Positions 8,157-16,590 of a stretch of DNA of 61,143 nucleotides are shown here, piece after piece (position 1 is the first letter of the stretch; each line of letters opens with the position of its first letter). Made by a program: the position numbers and the translations under genes. The stretch is taken from NCBI GenBank assembly GCA_018369015.1, contig JAGZDD010000006.1, positions 1-61,143 on the forward strand, written 5' to 3'. The notes below the pieces were generated by a model. That model was not told the DNA's origin, ran no database searches, and worked only from the letters and a program-made list of their open reading frames with translations. Source of the stretch: Clostridiales bacterium. Lineage in GTDB: Bacteria > Bacillota > Clostridia > Lachnospirales > Lachnospiraceae.

Positions 8157-8824
8157 AGCTTCACCTCCGTTGTCTTTCCATCCAGAATATGAATCGATCT
8201 GGATGCCTGTTTTGCCACATCATTATCATGGGTAATAAGCACAATCGTATTCCCCTGGGCATGAAGCTCATGGAAAATGTCAATAATCTCACGGCTTGTT
8301 TTTGAGTCCAAAGCCCCTGTCGGTTCATCGGCCAGAATCAATTTGGGATTTGTTACAATCGCCCGTGCAATCGCGACACGCTGCTGCTGGCCGCCGGACA
8401 GCTCTGTTGGCAGATGCCTGGATCTTTTTGCCAGTCCAACTCTCTCTAGTGCCGCCTGTACTCTTTCAGCGCGCTCGGAATGTTTTACCTTCTGATAAAT
8501 CAGCGGCAGCTCTACATTTTCCTCCGCTGTCAGCTTTGGAATCAGGTTAAAATTCTGAAATACAAAACCAATTTTCTGGTTACGGATCGCAGCCAGCTGT
8601 TTTTCCGTATATGCCTCAATAGGAAGCCCGTCCAGGCAATAACTTCCCGCGTCCGCAACGTCCAGACACCCAATAATGTTCATCAGCGTGGATTTCCCAC
8701 TCCCGGAAGGACCAATAATACTGACAAACTCCTGGGGATAAATATGAAGGTTCGCATGATCCAGCGCACGCACCCGCTCATCCCCTACCATATATACTTT
8801 ACTAAGGTCTTTAATATCAATCAT
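8153..8824 (-). CDS. MacB/LolD-type ABC exporter ATPase
   Basis: A 223-residue ATPase that powers the adjacent permease. Walker A is GPSGSGKST at residues 38-46, the Q-loop is at VFQNFNLIP, the signature LSGGQQQR starts at 142, Walker B with ADEPTG ends near 170, and the H-loop is in LITHDND. The start MIDIKD is fixed by AGGAGG six bases upstream. A longer frame upstream reads through the repeats coding for the end of adaptor 1 and is spurious. The adaptor 1 stop codon overlaps the ribosome site, and the permease starts inside this stop codon, so all are translationally coupled. Confidence 0.95.
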   Translation of the reverse strand: MIDIKDLSKVYMVGDERVRALDHANLHIYPQEFVSIIGPSGSGKSTLMNIIGCLDVADAGSYCLDGLPIEAYTEKQLAAIRNQKIGFVFQNFNLIPKLTAEENVELPLIYQKVKHSERAERVQAALERVGLAKRSRHLPTELSGGQQQRVAIARAIVTNPKLILADEPTGALDSKTSREIIDIFHELHAQGNTIVLITHDNDVAKQASRSIHILDGKTTEVKL

Positions 8825-8834
8825 AGCAGCCTCC

Positions 8835-10559
8835 TTAATTCCCGCCGGGCATACCGCTGCCTTCAAAATCAGGCATACTGCCGCCCATATCCGGCATAGC
8901 TTCGCCAAAATCAGGCATACCGCCGCCCATATCCGGCATAGCTTCGCCAAAGTCCGGCATGTCTCCGCCGTCAAAGCCGGGAATATCTCCGCCGCCAAAG
9001 CCGCCAAATACGGACGTTTCCTCTGTATAATATACAATGTCGCCAGCGCTTAAGCCCGATTTAATTTCTACATAAGTACTATTTTCAAGTCCGGTCACAA
9101 CATCAACCCTGCCGCTGTATTCCCCGGACGCCTCATCATAGCCGGTATATACATAAGCGCCGCCGCTTGTCTGATGAACCGCTTCTACAGGAACTAGGAG
9201 AGCATTATCCACTCCTTCAATTTTTACGCTGACACTGGCGGTCATTCCCGAAAGCATCCCTTCCGCCTTCTCTAATTCAACAACAGCAGAATAAGAACCG
9301 GAATCAGAAACTGTCTGATTGATTTCTGTCAAAGTTCCGGCAAATGTATCTTCGCTGACAGAGCTGACTAAGACATCAACCTCCTGGCCCGTTTCCAGAG
9401 AAAGTATATCGGATTCATCCACGCTAATGCTTACAGACATCTTCTCATCCTTAGAAAGTGTCGCAACCGCAGTCACATTCTCTGCGCCTTCTTCCTCCCC
9501 GTCCTCTGAGTAATCCACACTGTATACGCTTCCTGACACGGGAGAGACAAGAGCGCCGTCCTGCTTCATCCGCAAAAGCTCCAGCAATGTTTCCTCCTTT
9601 TGGCTGCGGCTGTTAAGAAGTGATTTATAATTCGCGCTATACCCGGTATCCTCTAGGGTAAATAATATTGTCGTGTCCGAAACCTCAGTATTTGTATCTA
9701 CAGAAATACCTGCTATTGTTCCGGCATAGCCTGTAATGCGCAGGGCGCTGTGAATATAAAGCTCTCCGCCTGCAAGTTCTGAACCGTCCTGGTCAATGAC
9801 AGTGACGGCTTCTTCATAGCCCGGGCCATTATCTGTTACAAGAACAGTAGCCTTGCCGTCTGAAACAGATTCTACTGTTCCTGAAATTTCTTCACCATCT
9901 GAAAGCCGGACAGTCACGCTCTCGCCGGCTGACAAAGCATCTGTTTCCACATCCGCCGCCATATATCCATCCAGAGAGAGCAGGGCTAACGCGCCTTTTT
10001 CATACATGACATCAACAACATCATCGCCGGTTTCGGCATAAATCATTTTAACGCGCCCGGAAACACCTGCATAAACCGTGCTGTCTGCTTCATCATCTTC
10101 CGCTTCGCTAATCTGTTCATCCAATTCCTCGATTTCACCCTGAAGCTGCGCCATAACGCTCATTACGGAAGCCATATCTACCGTTGCCAAAATATCTCCT
10201 TCTTCAACAGAATCATTATTTTGTACCATAACTTGTGTAATCTCTACGCCGTTTGGAACCGTGACAGACTCCAAATCCACATCTGTCAGTGTTCCAGAGC
10301 CAGAAACAACCGTACTGATTGTTCCGGTACTGACTTCATAAGACAGCACCTCGCCAGACAGCGAAGCAAACTGCTCCCTTACTCTCCTTTTTAATATGCT
10401 GACGCCTATAGCTACTGCAAGTACTAATACAAAAACGATGACAAGAACAGTAACAATAATCCTTCGTCTTTTTTTCTTTTTAGTTTTGCCCAAGGCTTCA
10501 AACAGCGCATCATCTTTTGGGATGCCAGCAGCGCTTTCCTCCTTTTTCTTTTCCGCCAT
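8835..10559 (-). CDS. Membrane-fusion adaptor 1 of the MacB-like exporter
   Basis: A 574-residue adaptor with a basic cytoplasmic start (KTKKKKRRR), one membrane helix (IIVTVLVIVFVLVLAVAIGV), barrel-sandwich domain (VPNGVEITQVMVQNNDSVEE), a helical hairpin (LLNSRSQKEETLLELLRMKQ), barrel domain and a membrane-proximal end (LSAGDIVYYTEE). The last 50 residues are a Met/Pro/Asp/Gly tail with 14-residue repeats (MPDFGEAMPDMGGG, MPDFGEAMPDMGGS), encoded by a 42-bp DNA repeat at about 8862-8965. The start MAEKKK has AGGAGG 12 bases upstream, a rather long spacing; an earlier ATG at 10592 is possible. It leads the exporter operon. Confidence 0.85.
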   Translation of the reverse strand: MAEKKKEESAAGIPKDDALFEALGKTKKKKRRRIIVTVLVIVFVLVLAVAIGVSILKRRVREQFASLSGEVLSYEVSTGTISTVVSGSGTLTDVDLESVTVPNGVEITQVMVQNNDSVEEGDILATVDMASVMSVMAQLQGEIEELDEQISEAEDDEADSTVYAGVSGRVKMIYAETGDDVVDVMYEKGALALLSLDGYMAADVETDALSAGESVTVRLSDGEEISGTVESVSDGKATVLVTDNGPGYEEAVTVIDQDGSELAGGELYIHSALRITGYAGTIAGISVDTNTEVSDTTILFTLEDTGYSANYKSLLNSRSQKEETLLELLRMKQDGALVSPVSGSVYSVDYSEDGEEEGAENVTAVATLSKDEKMSVSISVDESDILSLETGQEVDVLVSSVSEDTFAGTLTEINQTVSDSGSYSAVVELEKAEGMLSGMTASVSVKIEGVDNALLVPVEAVHQTSGGAYVYTGYDEASGEYSGRVDVVTGLENSTYVEIKSGLSAGDIVYYTEETSVFGGFGGGDIPGFDGGDMPDFGEAMPDMGGGMPDFGEAMPDMGGSMPDFEGSGMPGGN

Positions 10560-10650
10560 AATAAAGCTATACCTCCTTAAAAATATTTTCATTTTATTTT
10601 ACAAAGCAGCCCTAAAGCCAGCCTAAAGAAAGACGTGAAGGATTTGTGAA

Positions 10651-10815
10651 ATTGGCTGGGGAAGGTTTCCTTCCCTAGCCGATGTGATACCGCGCCGCTG
10701 GCCGCTGCTCTGCAAATGGTGCTGCGTGCCGGTGGCACGCCTCTGGCACGGACCGCAGCGGAGCGAAGACCTGCTCGTGCAAGCACAGCAGCCGCTTGCA
10801 GGGCTTATCGCACAC
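10651..10815. repeat. GGATAGGGG-like palindrome (variant) plus mosaic repeat
   Basis: At 10651-10684 arms TTGGCTGGGGAAGG and CCTTCCCTAGCCGA form a variant of the palindrome family, with matching changes in both arms. It continues into GATGTGATACC and a GC-rich mosaic with GTGCCGGTGGCAC and, at 10775-10812, GTGCAAGCACAGCAGCCGCT then GGGCTTATCGCAC. It lies between the histidine kinase and the exporter operon, so it could uncouple the two transcripts. Confidence 0.7.
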
Positions 10816-10848
10816 AAAAAAAGCAACCACTCCCTGTGATTGCTTTCG

Positions 10849-12081
10849 CTACGATTTCCATATGACCTTAAAACCAATATGGTTTTCATCTTTTTTATAA
10901 ACTTTAATTTCACCTTTGTGCTGCATTATAATCGCCTTGGCAATCGACAGCCCCACGCCAAAGCCTCCGGTAAAGGTTCTGGCTTTATCCGCCCGGTAAA
11001 ACCGGTCAAACATACGATCCAGCTCCGCCTCACCGACATCCTTATATGTATTTTCGATATAAAGCGCCGGATGCTTGCGTTTTTCCAGGCGTATTGTGAT
11101 ATCTCCGCCAACATCACAATATTTAATCGCATTGTCTAAAAGAATGGAAATCATCTGGCGGATTGCCGCTTCGTCTCCAATGCAATCTATTCCCCCAGCA
11201 AGATCTATTTCCATAAATTTTCCGCGTTCCTGTGCAAGTACCCGAAATTCAGACACAACCGACACAAGCATATCGCTCAGAGAAAACTGCCGCATTTCCA
11301 AATTTGTCCGGTCCTCATCCATCCTCGCCAATGCAACCAGCTCATTTACAAGAGCGCTCATACGCTCGCTTTCGCTGCGGATGTCCGAAAGCCATTCGTT
11401 TTCGCCGATTTCGCTCTCCAGAATATCAAGATTCGCCATTACCAGCGTCAGCGGCGTCTTTAATTCGTGATTGGCGTCTGTAATAAACTGCTTCTGCTTT
11501 TCATAGCTTTCAGCCACAGGCTGGACGGCGCGCCTGGAAAAAAATATAACAATGAGCCAAATAGCCACAGCGCTGACAATAAGCACGATTCCCGTAGACA
11601 AAAGCAGGCGGCCGGAAATAAACCGGTTCATACTGCCGTCTGCATAGACAATAGCGGTTCCCTGTCCGGTCTGATACTTCTTATAGCGGAAATCCCCCAG
11701 CCAGCCACGTTCCCGTCCACTCTCATATGTTTTCAACGCATATTGTTCCGCTTCTTCTTCACTTATAGAAGAAATGAAGTCAACATCCACTGAAACTACC
11801 CCGCCCCTCTTATCAAACTGCACAGTAAAAAAACGGGTACTAAAGGGGGGAGCCTCCGCCATCCCCCCCGGCCTCCCCATCGGCGTGTCCAAACGGTCGT
11901 TTTCATCCCCCCATTCCGGGGGCTTCCCGCCATTATCTGAAATACGGTCGAGCATAGCATCCATTGTTTCATTTAACTGCTTGATACTAAAGCCGCAAAT
12001 CAGCAGGAAAATCACTGAAAACACAATAAGCACCGCAATTCCGCAAATACGGATAACCTTTTTTTGCAAATGGTAAATCAT
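10849..12081 (-). CDS. Sensor histidine kinase
   Basis: A 410-residue membrane sensor. Helix 1 spans about residues 10-33 and helix 2 about 160-182. The external loop between them is about 125 residues long and begins with a Gly/Pro-rich part (GRPGGMAEAPPF). The kinase part has the H-box FITDANHELKTP with the phosphorylated His near 205, the N-box LLDNAIKYC, and the G-box FGVGLSIAKAI. The ATG overlaps the stop of the response regulator (ATGA). Being next to an export operon, it probably controls that operon in response to an envelope signal, as is known for regulator-kinase pairs beside MacB-like exporters. Confidence 0.93.
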   Translation of the reverse strand: MIYHLQKKVIRICGIAVLIVFSVIFLLICGFSIKQLNETMDAMLDRISDNGGKPPEWGDENDRLDTPMGRPGGMAEAPPFSTRFFTVQFDKRGGVVSVDVDFISSISEEEAEQYALKTYESGRERGWLGDFRYKKYQTGQGTAIVYADGSMNRFISGRLLLSTGIVLIVSAVAIWLIVIFFSRRAVQPVAESYEKQKQFITDANHELKTPLTLVMANLDILESEIGENEWLSDIRSESERMSALVNELVALARMDEDRTNLEMRQFSLSDMLVSVVSEFRVLAQERGKFMEIDLAGGIDCIGDEAAIRQMISILLDNAIKYCDVGGDITIRLEKRKHPALYIENTYKDVGEAELDRMFDRFYRADKARTFTGGFGVGLSIAKAIIMQHKGEIKVYKKDENHIGFKVIWKS

Positions 12082-12752
12082 AAAATTTCCTCCAGAACAT
12101 AGCCTACGCTTCGTATAAAACGTATGCAAAAAGGCGCCCTGATTTTATCCATTTTTTTTCTCAGATTTGAAATATGTACCCATACAGTGCTTGTGTCAAT
12201 CTCTGAATCCCAGCCCCATATATGAGTTAAAAACTGTTCTGCCGTAACTATCATCCCCGGCTTTTGCATCAGCATTTCCATGACCTGAAATTCTTTTCCG
12301 CTAAGCGTCTGGCTGTTTGTCTGATATACAATTTCATAGGTTGACCGGTTCAGTATCAGATTCCCAAAGGTTAAAAGCTCCGGCGTATAATTTTCCTTTC
12401 TGCGCAGCATCGCCCGGACTCTGGCTAAAAGTTCTGCCGTTGAAAATGGTTTTGGCAAATAATCGTCAGCACCGGCGTCAAGCCCTTCCACCCGCTGAGA
12501 AACTTCTGACCTTGCCGTCAGAAAAAGCGCAGGCGTTGTAATATTTTTCCTTCTCAGCGTTTTGAGCACCTCTATACCATCCATACCAGGCATCATAATA
12601 TCTAAAACAAGCCCGTCATATTCCCCCGTAAGCGCATGTTCCAGCGCTTCTGTTCCTGTTGACACTCCGTCCGCGCTGAATTTATTTATCGTAAAAATAT
12701 GCAGCAGGGATTTCAATAACCGCCTGTCATCCTCTGCAATCAATATTTTCAT
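12078..12752 (-). CDS. OmpR/PhoB-type response regulator
   Basis: A 224-residue transcription factor. The receiver domain (1-118) has the acidic pocket AEDD, phosphoacceptor Asp51 in VLDIMMPGMDG, a switch Thr in FLTARSE, and Lys101 in DDYLPKPF. The winged-helix DNA-binding domain (about 125-224) contains LSGKEFQVMEMLMQKPGMIV and STVWVHISNLRKKM. The start MKILIAEDD has GGAG eight bases upstream; the extended frame upstream covers the tandem repeat and is not coding. It is first in the regulator-kinase pair and is transcribed toward the two-adaptor exporter. Confidence 0.95.
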   Translation of the reverse strand: MKILIAEDDRRLLKSLLHIFTINKFSADGVSTGTEALEHALTGEYDGLVLDIMMPGMDGIEVLKTLRRKNITTPALFLTARSEVSQRVEGLDAGADDYLPKPFSTAELLARVRAMLRRKENYTPELLTFGNLILNRSTYEIVYQTNSQTLSGKEFQVMEMLMQKPGMIVTAEQFLTHIWGWDSEIDTSTVWVHISNLRKKMDKIRAPFCIRFIRSVGYVLEEIL

Positions 12753-12779
12753 CGGTACCACTCCAATATGTTTTTTCCT

Positions 12780-13031
12780 ATTATAGCATGGCCGCATTGC
12801 GGCCATGCTATGACTTCGCCTGACATGCGTACTCTCGCGCAGCAAAAGGCTCGCTTACGCCCGCCGCGTAAAAGACGCGATATAATGTCTGCTTACGCAT
12901 CCATTATAAGATGGCCGCATTGCGGCCATCTTATGGCTTCGCCTGACATGCGTACTTTCGCGCAGCAAAAGGCTCGCTTACGCTCGCCGCGCGAAAGACG
13001 CGATATAATGTCTGCTTACGCATCCATTATA
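12780..13031. repeat. 123-bp tandem direct repeat, two copies, each with a hairpin
   Basis: Unit 1 is 12780-12902 and unit 2 is 12903-13025, followed by the start of a third (ATTATATCAT). The units are about 93% identical. Each opens with a hairpin: GCATGGCCGCATTGCGGCCATGC in unit 1 and its counterpart in unit 2, where both arms change together (AGC/GCT to AAG/CTT). The rest includes TTCGCCTGACATGCGTACT and GACGCGATATAATGTCTGC. It lies between spoVT and the response regulator. The period is 41 codons, but no ribosome site or protein family supports translation. Confidence 0.9.
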
Positions 13032-13094
13032 TCATTCTTTCCTAAAGCCGGGCTAAAGATTTTAGATGTTTTTCAACATATGGTCACATGGCTA

Positions 13095-13127
13095 GTTACT
13101 GTTTACAGGGTACCTGTGAACAGTAAC
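13095..13127. repeat. GTTACTGTTCACAG-family hairpin after spoVT
   Basis: Arms GTTACTGTTTACAGG and CCTGTGAACAGTAAC pair over 15 bp with one mismatch and a 3-nt loop. It lies six bases after the spoVT stop codon, a place where a terminator is expected, but there is no T-run. Copies of the same stem occur at about 262, 13773, 22880, 36015 and 50234. Confidence 0.75.
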
Positions 13128-13132
13128 AATGG

Positions 13133-13681
13133 CTATTGTTCGAGCTGACGGCCAAGGAAGCCGGCGGCTGCGGCGGCCAGCTTCTGCTCGACCTCTCCCA
13201 TTTTTATATTTTGTATTCTGCTTGTAATAATTACAGCCCCAATGGCATCTCCCTCGGTAATAATCGGGCAGATCACCTGGGCGGTAAAGGTTTCTTTCTC
13301 CTGATTGCTGATTGGGATAAAATCTTTATCTTTCACTGTACAGCACCGAGTTTCCCGGAGGTTAATAAGTTCTTCCAAAGCAGAGCCTATAGGCTGGTTC
13401 AAAAGCTCCTTGCGGGCAGCTCCGGATACAGCGATATGCTGGTCACGATCTGTAATACTGATAATATGTCCGCTGCTTTGCGCCAGGGCATCCGCATACT
13501 GCTTTGCAAACGCGCTCAGTTCACCGATCGGAGAGTATTTCTTTAAAATAATTTCCCCCTCCCGGTCCGTAAAAATTTCCAGAGGATCTCCCTCGCGGAT
13601 TCGTAAGGTACGGCGGATTTCCTTTGGAACAACAACCCGCCCAAGATCATCAATTCTGCGCACAATTCCAGTTGCTTTCAT
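13133..13681 (-). CDS. spoVT: Stage V sporulation protein T
   Basis: A 182-residue regulator of forespore genes. Residues 1-50 form the AbrB-type swapped-hairpin DNA-binding domain (MKATGIVRRIDDLGRVVVPK, EIRRTLRIREGDPLEIFTDR). The rest is a GAF-like domain (QYADALAQSSGHIISITDRD ... CPIITEGDAIGAVIITSR), as in Bacillus SpoVT. In Bacillus spoVT lies directly upstream of yabM-mazG; here 8.5 kb with a sensor pair and exporter separates it from mazG. AGGAGG is replaced by GGAGG just upstream of the ATG. The product is full length. Confidence 0.95.
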   Translation of the reverse strand: MKATGIVRRIDDLGRVVVPKEIRRTLRIREGDPLEIFTDREGEIILKKYSPIGELSAFAKQYADALAQSSGHIISITDRDQHIAVSGAARKELLNQPIGSALEELINLRETRCCTVKDKDFIPISNQEKETFTAQVICPIITEGDAIGAVIITSRIQNIKMGEVEQKLAAAAAGFLGRQLEQ

Positions 13682-13882
13682 ATAAAAATTCCTCCATATG
13701 CAAATTTCATCATGGTCATAGATGTATTATTTGTCAATTGAAGGAATTTATACTATATTTAAAAAGGTAACTATTCGTTACTATTCATCCATGCCATCTC
13801 GGATTCATGCATACAATCTGCTTTTACGTTACTATTCCCGGCAAAGCTGTAAATAGTAACGTTTTTACTTATCTCCAGAGGA
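13682..13882. repeat. Intergenic region with GTTACTATT inverted repeats
   Basis: Between the hydrolase and spoVT. About 13833-13862 contains GTTACTATTC ... GAATAGTAACG-like arms (GTTACTATTCCCGGC / GCTGTAAATAGTAAC), and another half copy is at 13770-13790. It also has CATGCCATCTCGGATTCATGC, related to sequence near 1865. It may end transcription of the hydrolase gene, but there is no T-run. Confidence 0.5.
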
Positions 13883-15394
13883 TTATTCCCCTGACACAAA
13901 GGCGGCAATATCGTCAATGACGTTTGAATCCACATGGGCGGCCGTCATATAATCCGCAGAGCCGTTGGCCTTTTTTCCGGGCATAAATAAATGGGTCAGC
14001 CCGGGATAAGAAGCAAATGTCCAGTTGCCGCTGCTTCCATAAGCTTCCTGCCACAAAGCATAATCGTCCATAGTTACCTGGTAATCCTCCTCGCCCTGGA
14101 TGACAAAACACGGAACTGCCATAGTGCTTGCTTCTGCCACAGGATCATAGCTTTCCAAATCTTTCCAGTAATAAGCATAGGCGCCAAACAGCACGGCGTC
14201 ATCCGGCTGTTCATTTATATTTTCAAGCTGTTTGAGCCACACATAGGATTGTTCCTTCTGCGCCTCCTGCTCTTTTGTCAGCGAGGGCGACAAGGCGTAC
14301 AGCAAATCCAGTTGTTCTTTCATAGACACCGATGCCGGACGGGCCGGGGCTGCCATAAAAATGTAGCCTGCGGCTTCTTTTTCACCTTCCGTTAGTTCAT
14401 TATGGATTCTTGGAAGGGCCTCGCCGCCAAGACTGTGGCCCAGCATGAAAATCCTCGATGAATCTATATTTTCCTGGCCCAAAAGCACATTCACAGCAGA
14501 CACGGCGTCATCTACCGTTTCATCATACAGCGTCAGATTCGTTTCTGTGATCATTTCCTTCTGATAGACATAGGTGCGCTTATCATAGCGCAAAACAGCG
14601 ATTCCTTTTTCCGCCAGCTCCCAGGCCAGATCCCTGAAAGGCTTATTCGGGCCTATAGTTTCATCCCTGTCATTTGTTCCTGAACCATGGACAAGAATGA
14701 CTGCCGGGAAAGGCCCCTCACCTTCAGGAAGCGTCAATGTTCCTGGAAGCTCCCAGCCGTCCTTTCCCGGCACAGGCACATTTAGCTCCTTCTCCACAAG
14801 GCCGGAAGGGAGAGACGCCTGCGTCTCTCCCCCCGCTGTATACTCGGCTGTAAAAATGCCTCCGACTTTATTTTCAGAATCCACATTAATGACAATATTT
14901 ACATTTTGTACGGAAAACTCACAGGGAACGCTGTAAGATGTATATCCCTGAACTTCCGAAACAACCGGCTCCCCGGCGCCTTTAAAATCGCCCAGCACCT
15001 TTAACTGATCTTTCAATCCTTCAAAACCGCCCTGAGGCTCGAGCGCATCAATAAGCTCCTGCTCATGGCCGTAGGTCTTTGTCAGTTCATCAACATCGCC
15101 AGTAAACAGCATTTCTATATAAGCCTTCGCATCAAAATCAGCCGAAACAGTGCTGCCGTCCGGGGTACTCTGGGCGCTGCTGCTATCCGCAGCTGCCGGG
15201 CTGTCTGCGCCGCCCGTTTCTTCTGAAACTGCCCCCGTATCTTCTGAAGCCGCCGCTGTATCTTCTGAAGCTGTCGTATCCGCAGTACTCTGGGCCGGAG
15301 TATTTTTATCCGTACCGCAGGCGCCCATGGAAAACATCAGACATCCTGCCAGCAAAAATGCCGCAAATTTCTTTATCATACTGCCTTTCATCAC
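13883..15394 (-). CDS. Lipoprotein with DUF3887-like and alpha/beta hydrolase domains
   Basis: A 503-residue predicted lipoprotein. The signal peptide AAFLLAGCLMFSMGAC contains lipobox SMGAC and is followed by a Ser/Thr/Asp/Glu-rich linker. Residues about 90-190 resemble DUF3887 domains found before hydrolases. Residues about 215-500 are an alpha/beta hydrolase: oxyanion segment ILVHGSGTNDRDET, nucleophile Ser in MLGHSLGGEA, acidic residue in IQGEEDYQV and His in PGLTHLF. It probably acts on an ester at the outer face of the membrane. GTG (15394) lies nine bases and ATG (15391) twelve bases after AGGAGG, so the exact start is uncertain. Confidence 0.85.
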   Translation of the reverse strand: MMKGSMIKKFAAFLLAGCLMFSMGACGTDKNTPAQSTADTTASEDTAAASEDTGAVSEETGGADSPAAADSSSAQSTPDGSTVSADFDAKAYIEMLFTGDVDELTKTYGHEQELIDALEPQGGFEGLKDQLKVLGDFKGAGEPVVSEVQGYTSYSVPCEFSVQNVNIVINVDSENKVGGIFTAEYTAGGETQASLPSGLVEKELNVPVPGKDGWELPGTLTLPEGEGPFPAVILVHGSGTNDRDETIGPNKPFRDLAWELAEKGIAVLRYDKRTYVYQKEMITETNLTLYDETVDDAVSAVNVLLGQENIDSSRIFMLGHSLGGEALPRIHNELTEGEKEAAGYIFMAAPARPASVSMKEQLDLLYALSPSLTKEQEAQKEQSYVWLKQLENINEQPDDAVLFGAYAYYWKDLESYDPVAEASTMAVPCFVIQGEEDYQVTMDDYALWQEAYGSSGNWTFASYPGLTHLFMPGKKANGSADYMTAAHVDSNVIDDIAAFVSGE

Positions 15395-15519
15395 TAATCA
15401 CATCCTCCTTTATACCTTGATTACGTCCTATATTTTCATACCAATATAAAAAAAAGTCAAGACTGTGTGCATGAAAGACAGCATATAATGTACAAAAGAT
15501 TATCTGAGATTTAAGCTGC

Positions 15520-16590
15520 CTAAAAAATATCCATTTTATACCCGGTTGCCGAAGATTCATAAAGCTTTTCTATCGTTTCTATGATATTGACCTGACGGTC
15601 GATATTGCAGCCGTCATTTTCAATCATTCCGCCATTTTCATGGGCTTTGGCATACGCATTTAATATATCTAAATGGTCGTCATAGGGCGGAAGGTCAATC
15701 ACGTAGCTGTCATCAAACCCCAGATAGGTTATTTTCTTGGCATTTTCGATCACCTTTCCCGGCGAATATACAATCAGTTCATGGGTCAGCATATTAATGT
15801 AGATAATCCCCTTGCTTCCGTAAACATTGATAGAATAAATGCAGCCATTTTTATCTGCCGCTGTACACCAGTTTGAGCGGACCGTCGCTACAGCGCCGTT
15901 CTCCCATTCTAAAACCGCTGCCACATTGTCCTCCACAGTTGAGGTAAATGCCTGGCCCGCAAGAGAAACTCTGTCCTTCGTCAGACATTCAATTTTACCG
16001 GACACAGCTTTTACAGGGCCAAGTAAATAGGATAAAATAGAAATCGGATAAATCCCCAGATCTGCAAGCACTCCCCAGTCGGCCAGCTCCTTATCAAAAA
16101 ACCACGGCGCATGCAGCGGACCCTGATGGGCAAACATTCCGTCGGCAGACGCCACTTTGCCAATCACTCCGTCCTCTATCATTTGTTTTGCTTTTGCAAA
16201 GGCAGGATAAATTTCAAAGGGCAGCGCCATACAAAGCTTCTTTGTCCGTTTTGCCGTATCCCGGACAAGCCTGGCATCCTTTGCGCAGGTCGCAAATGGC
16301 TTTTCGATAATGACATTTTTTCCGGCCTCCATAGCGGCCACCGCGATCTTAGCATGGCTTGGATGGTATGTTGTGACAATGACCGTATCCAATTCTTCCA
16401 TTTTCAGTAATTCTTCTAATGTATCAAAACCCTTTACATGAAACTCCTCTGAGGTCTTTTTCACAACCTCCGGCTTCATATCATGGACACCCACTAACTG
16501 ATACTTGTCTGTCAACTGACTGAGCGCATTAAAATACCGGATATGCGCAATATCGCCGCAGCCTGCAACTGCAATATTAATTTTATTCAT
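15520..16590 (-). CDS. Gfo/Idh/MocA-family sugar oxidoreductase
   Basis: A 356-residue NAD(P)-dependent dehydrogenase acting on a sugar, inositol or derivative. The N-terminal Rossmann fold begins KINIAVAGCGDIAHIRY, with VIVTTYHPSH and the family motif VIIEKPFAT, in which the Lys is the catalytic residue. The C-terminal alpha/beta part contains ADGMFAHQGPLHAPWFFDK and GVLADLGIYPISILSYLLG. It is the last gene of a sugar operon and overlaps the preceding isomerase gene by eight bases. The two upstream TIM-barrel proteins suggest an inositol- or keto-sugar-type pathway, but the substrate is not known. Confidence 0.9.
   Translation of the reverse strand: MNKINIAVAGCGDIAHIRYFNALSQLTDKYQLVGVHDMKPEVVKKTSEEFHVKGFDTLEELLKMEELDTVIVTTYHPSHAKIAVAAMEAGKNVIIEKPFATCAKDARLVRDTAKRTKKLCMALPFEIYPAFAKAKQMIEDGVIGKVASADGMFAHQGPLHAPWFFDKELADWGVLADLGIYPISILSYLLGPVKAVSGKIECLTKDRVSLAGQAFTSTVEDNVAAVLEWENGAVATVRSNWCTAADKNGCIYSINVYGSKGIIYINMLTHELIVYSPGKVIENAKKITYLGFDDSYVIDLPPYDDHLDILNAYAKAHENGGMIENDGCNIDRQVNIIETIEKLYESSATGYKMDIF

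Noticed and set aside
8824..9037. N-terminal extension of the exporter ATPase with repeated LAKLCRIWAAVCLIL
   Set aside because: It is the out-of-frame reading of the 42-bp repeat that codes for the adaptor 1 tail. The ATPase has a good start and ribosome site at 8824.
12768..13148. Open frame over the 123-bp tandem repeat giving a 41-residue repeated peptide
   Set aside because: The period is a multiple of three, so the frame stays open by arithmetic. No ribosome site, no family similarity, and the hairpin changes follow base pairing, not codons.
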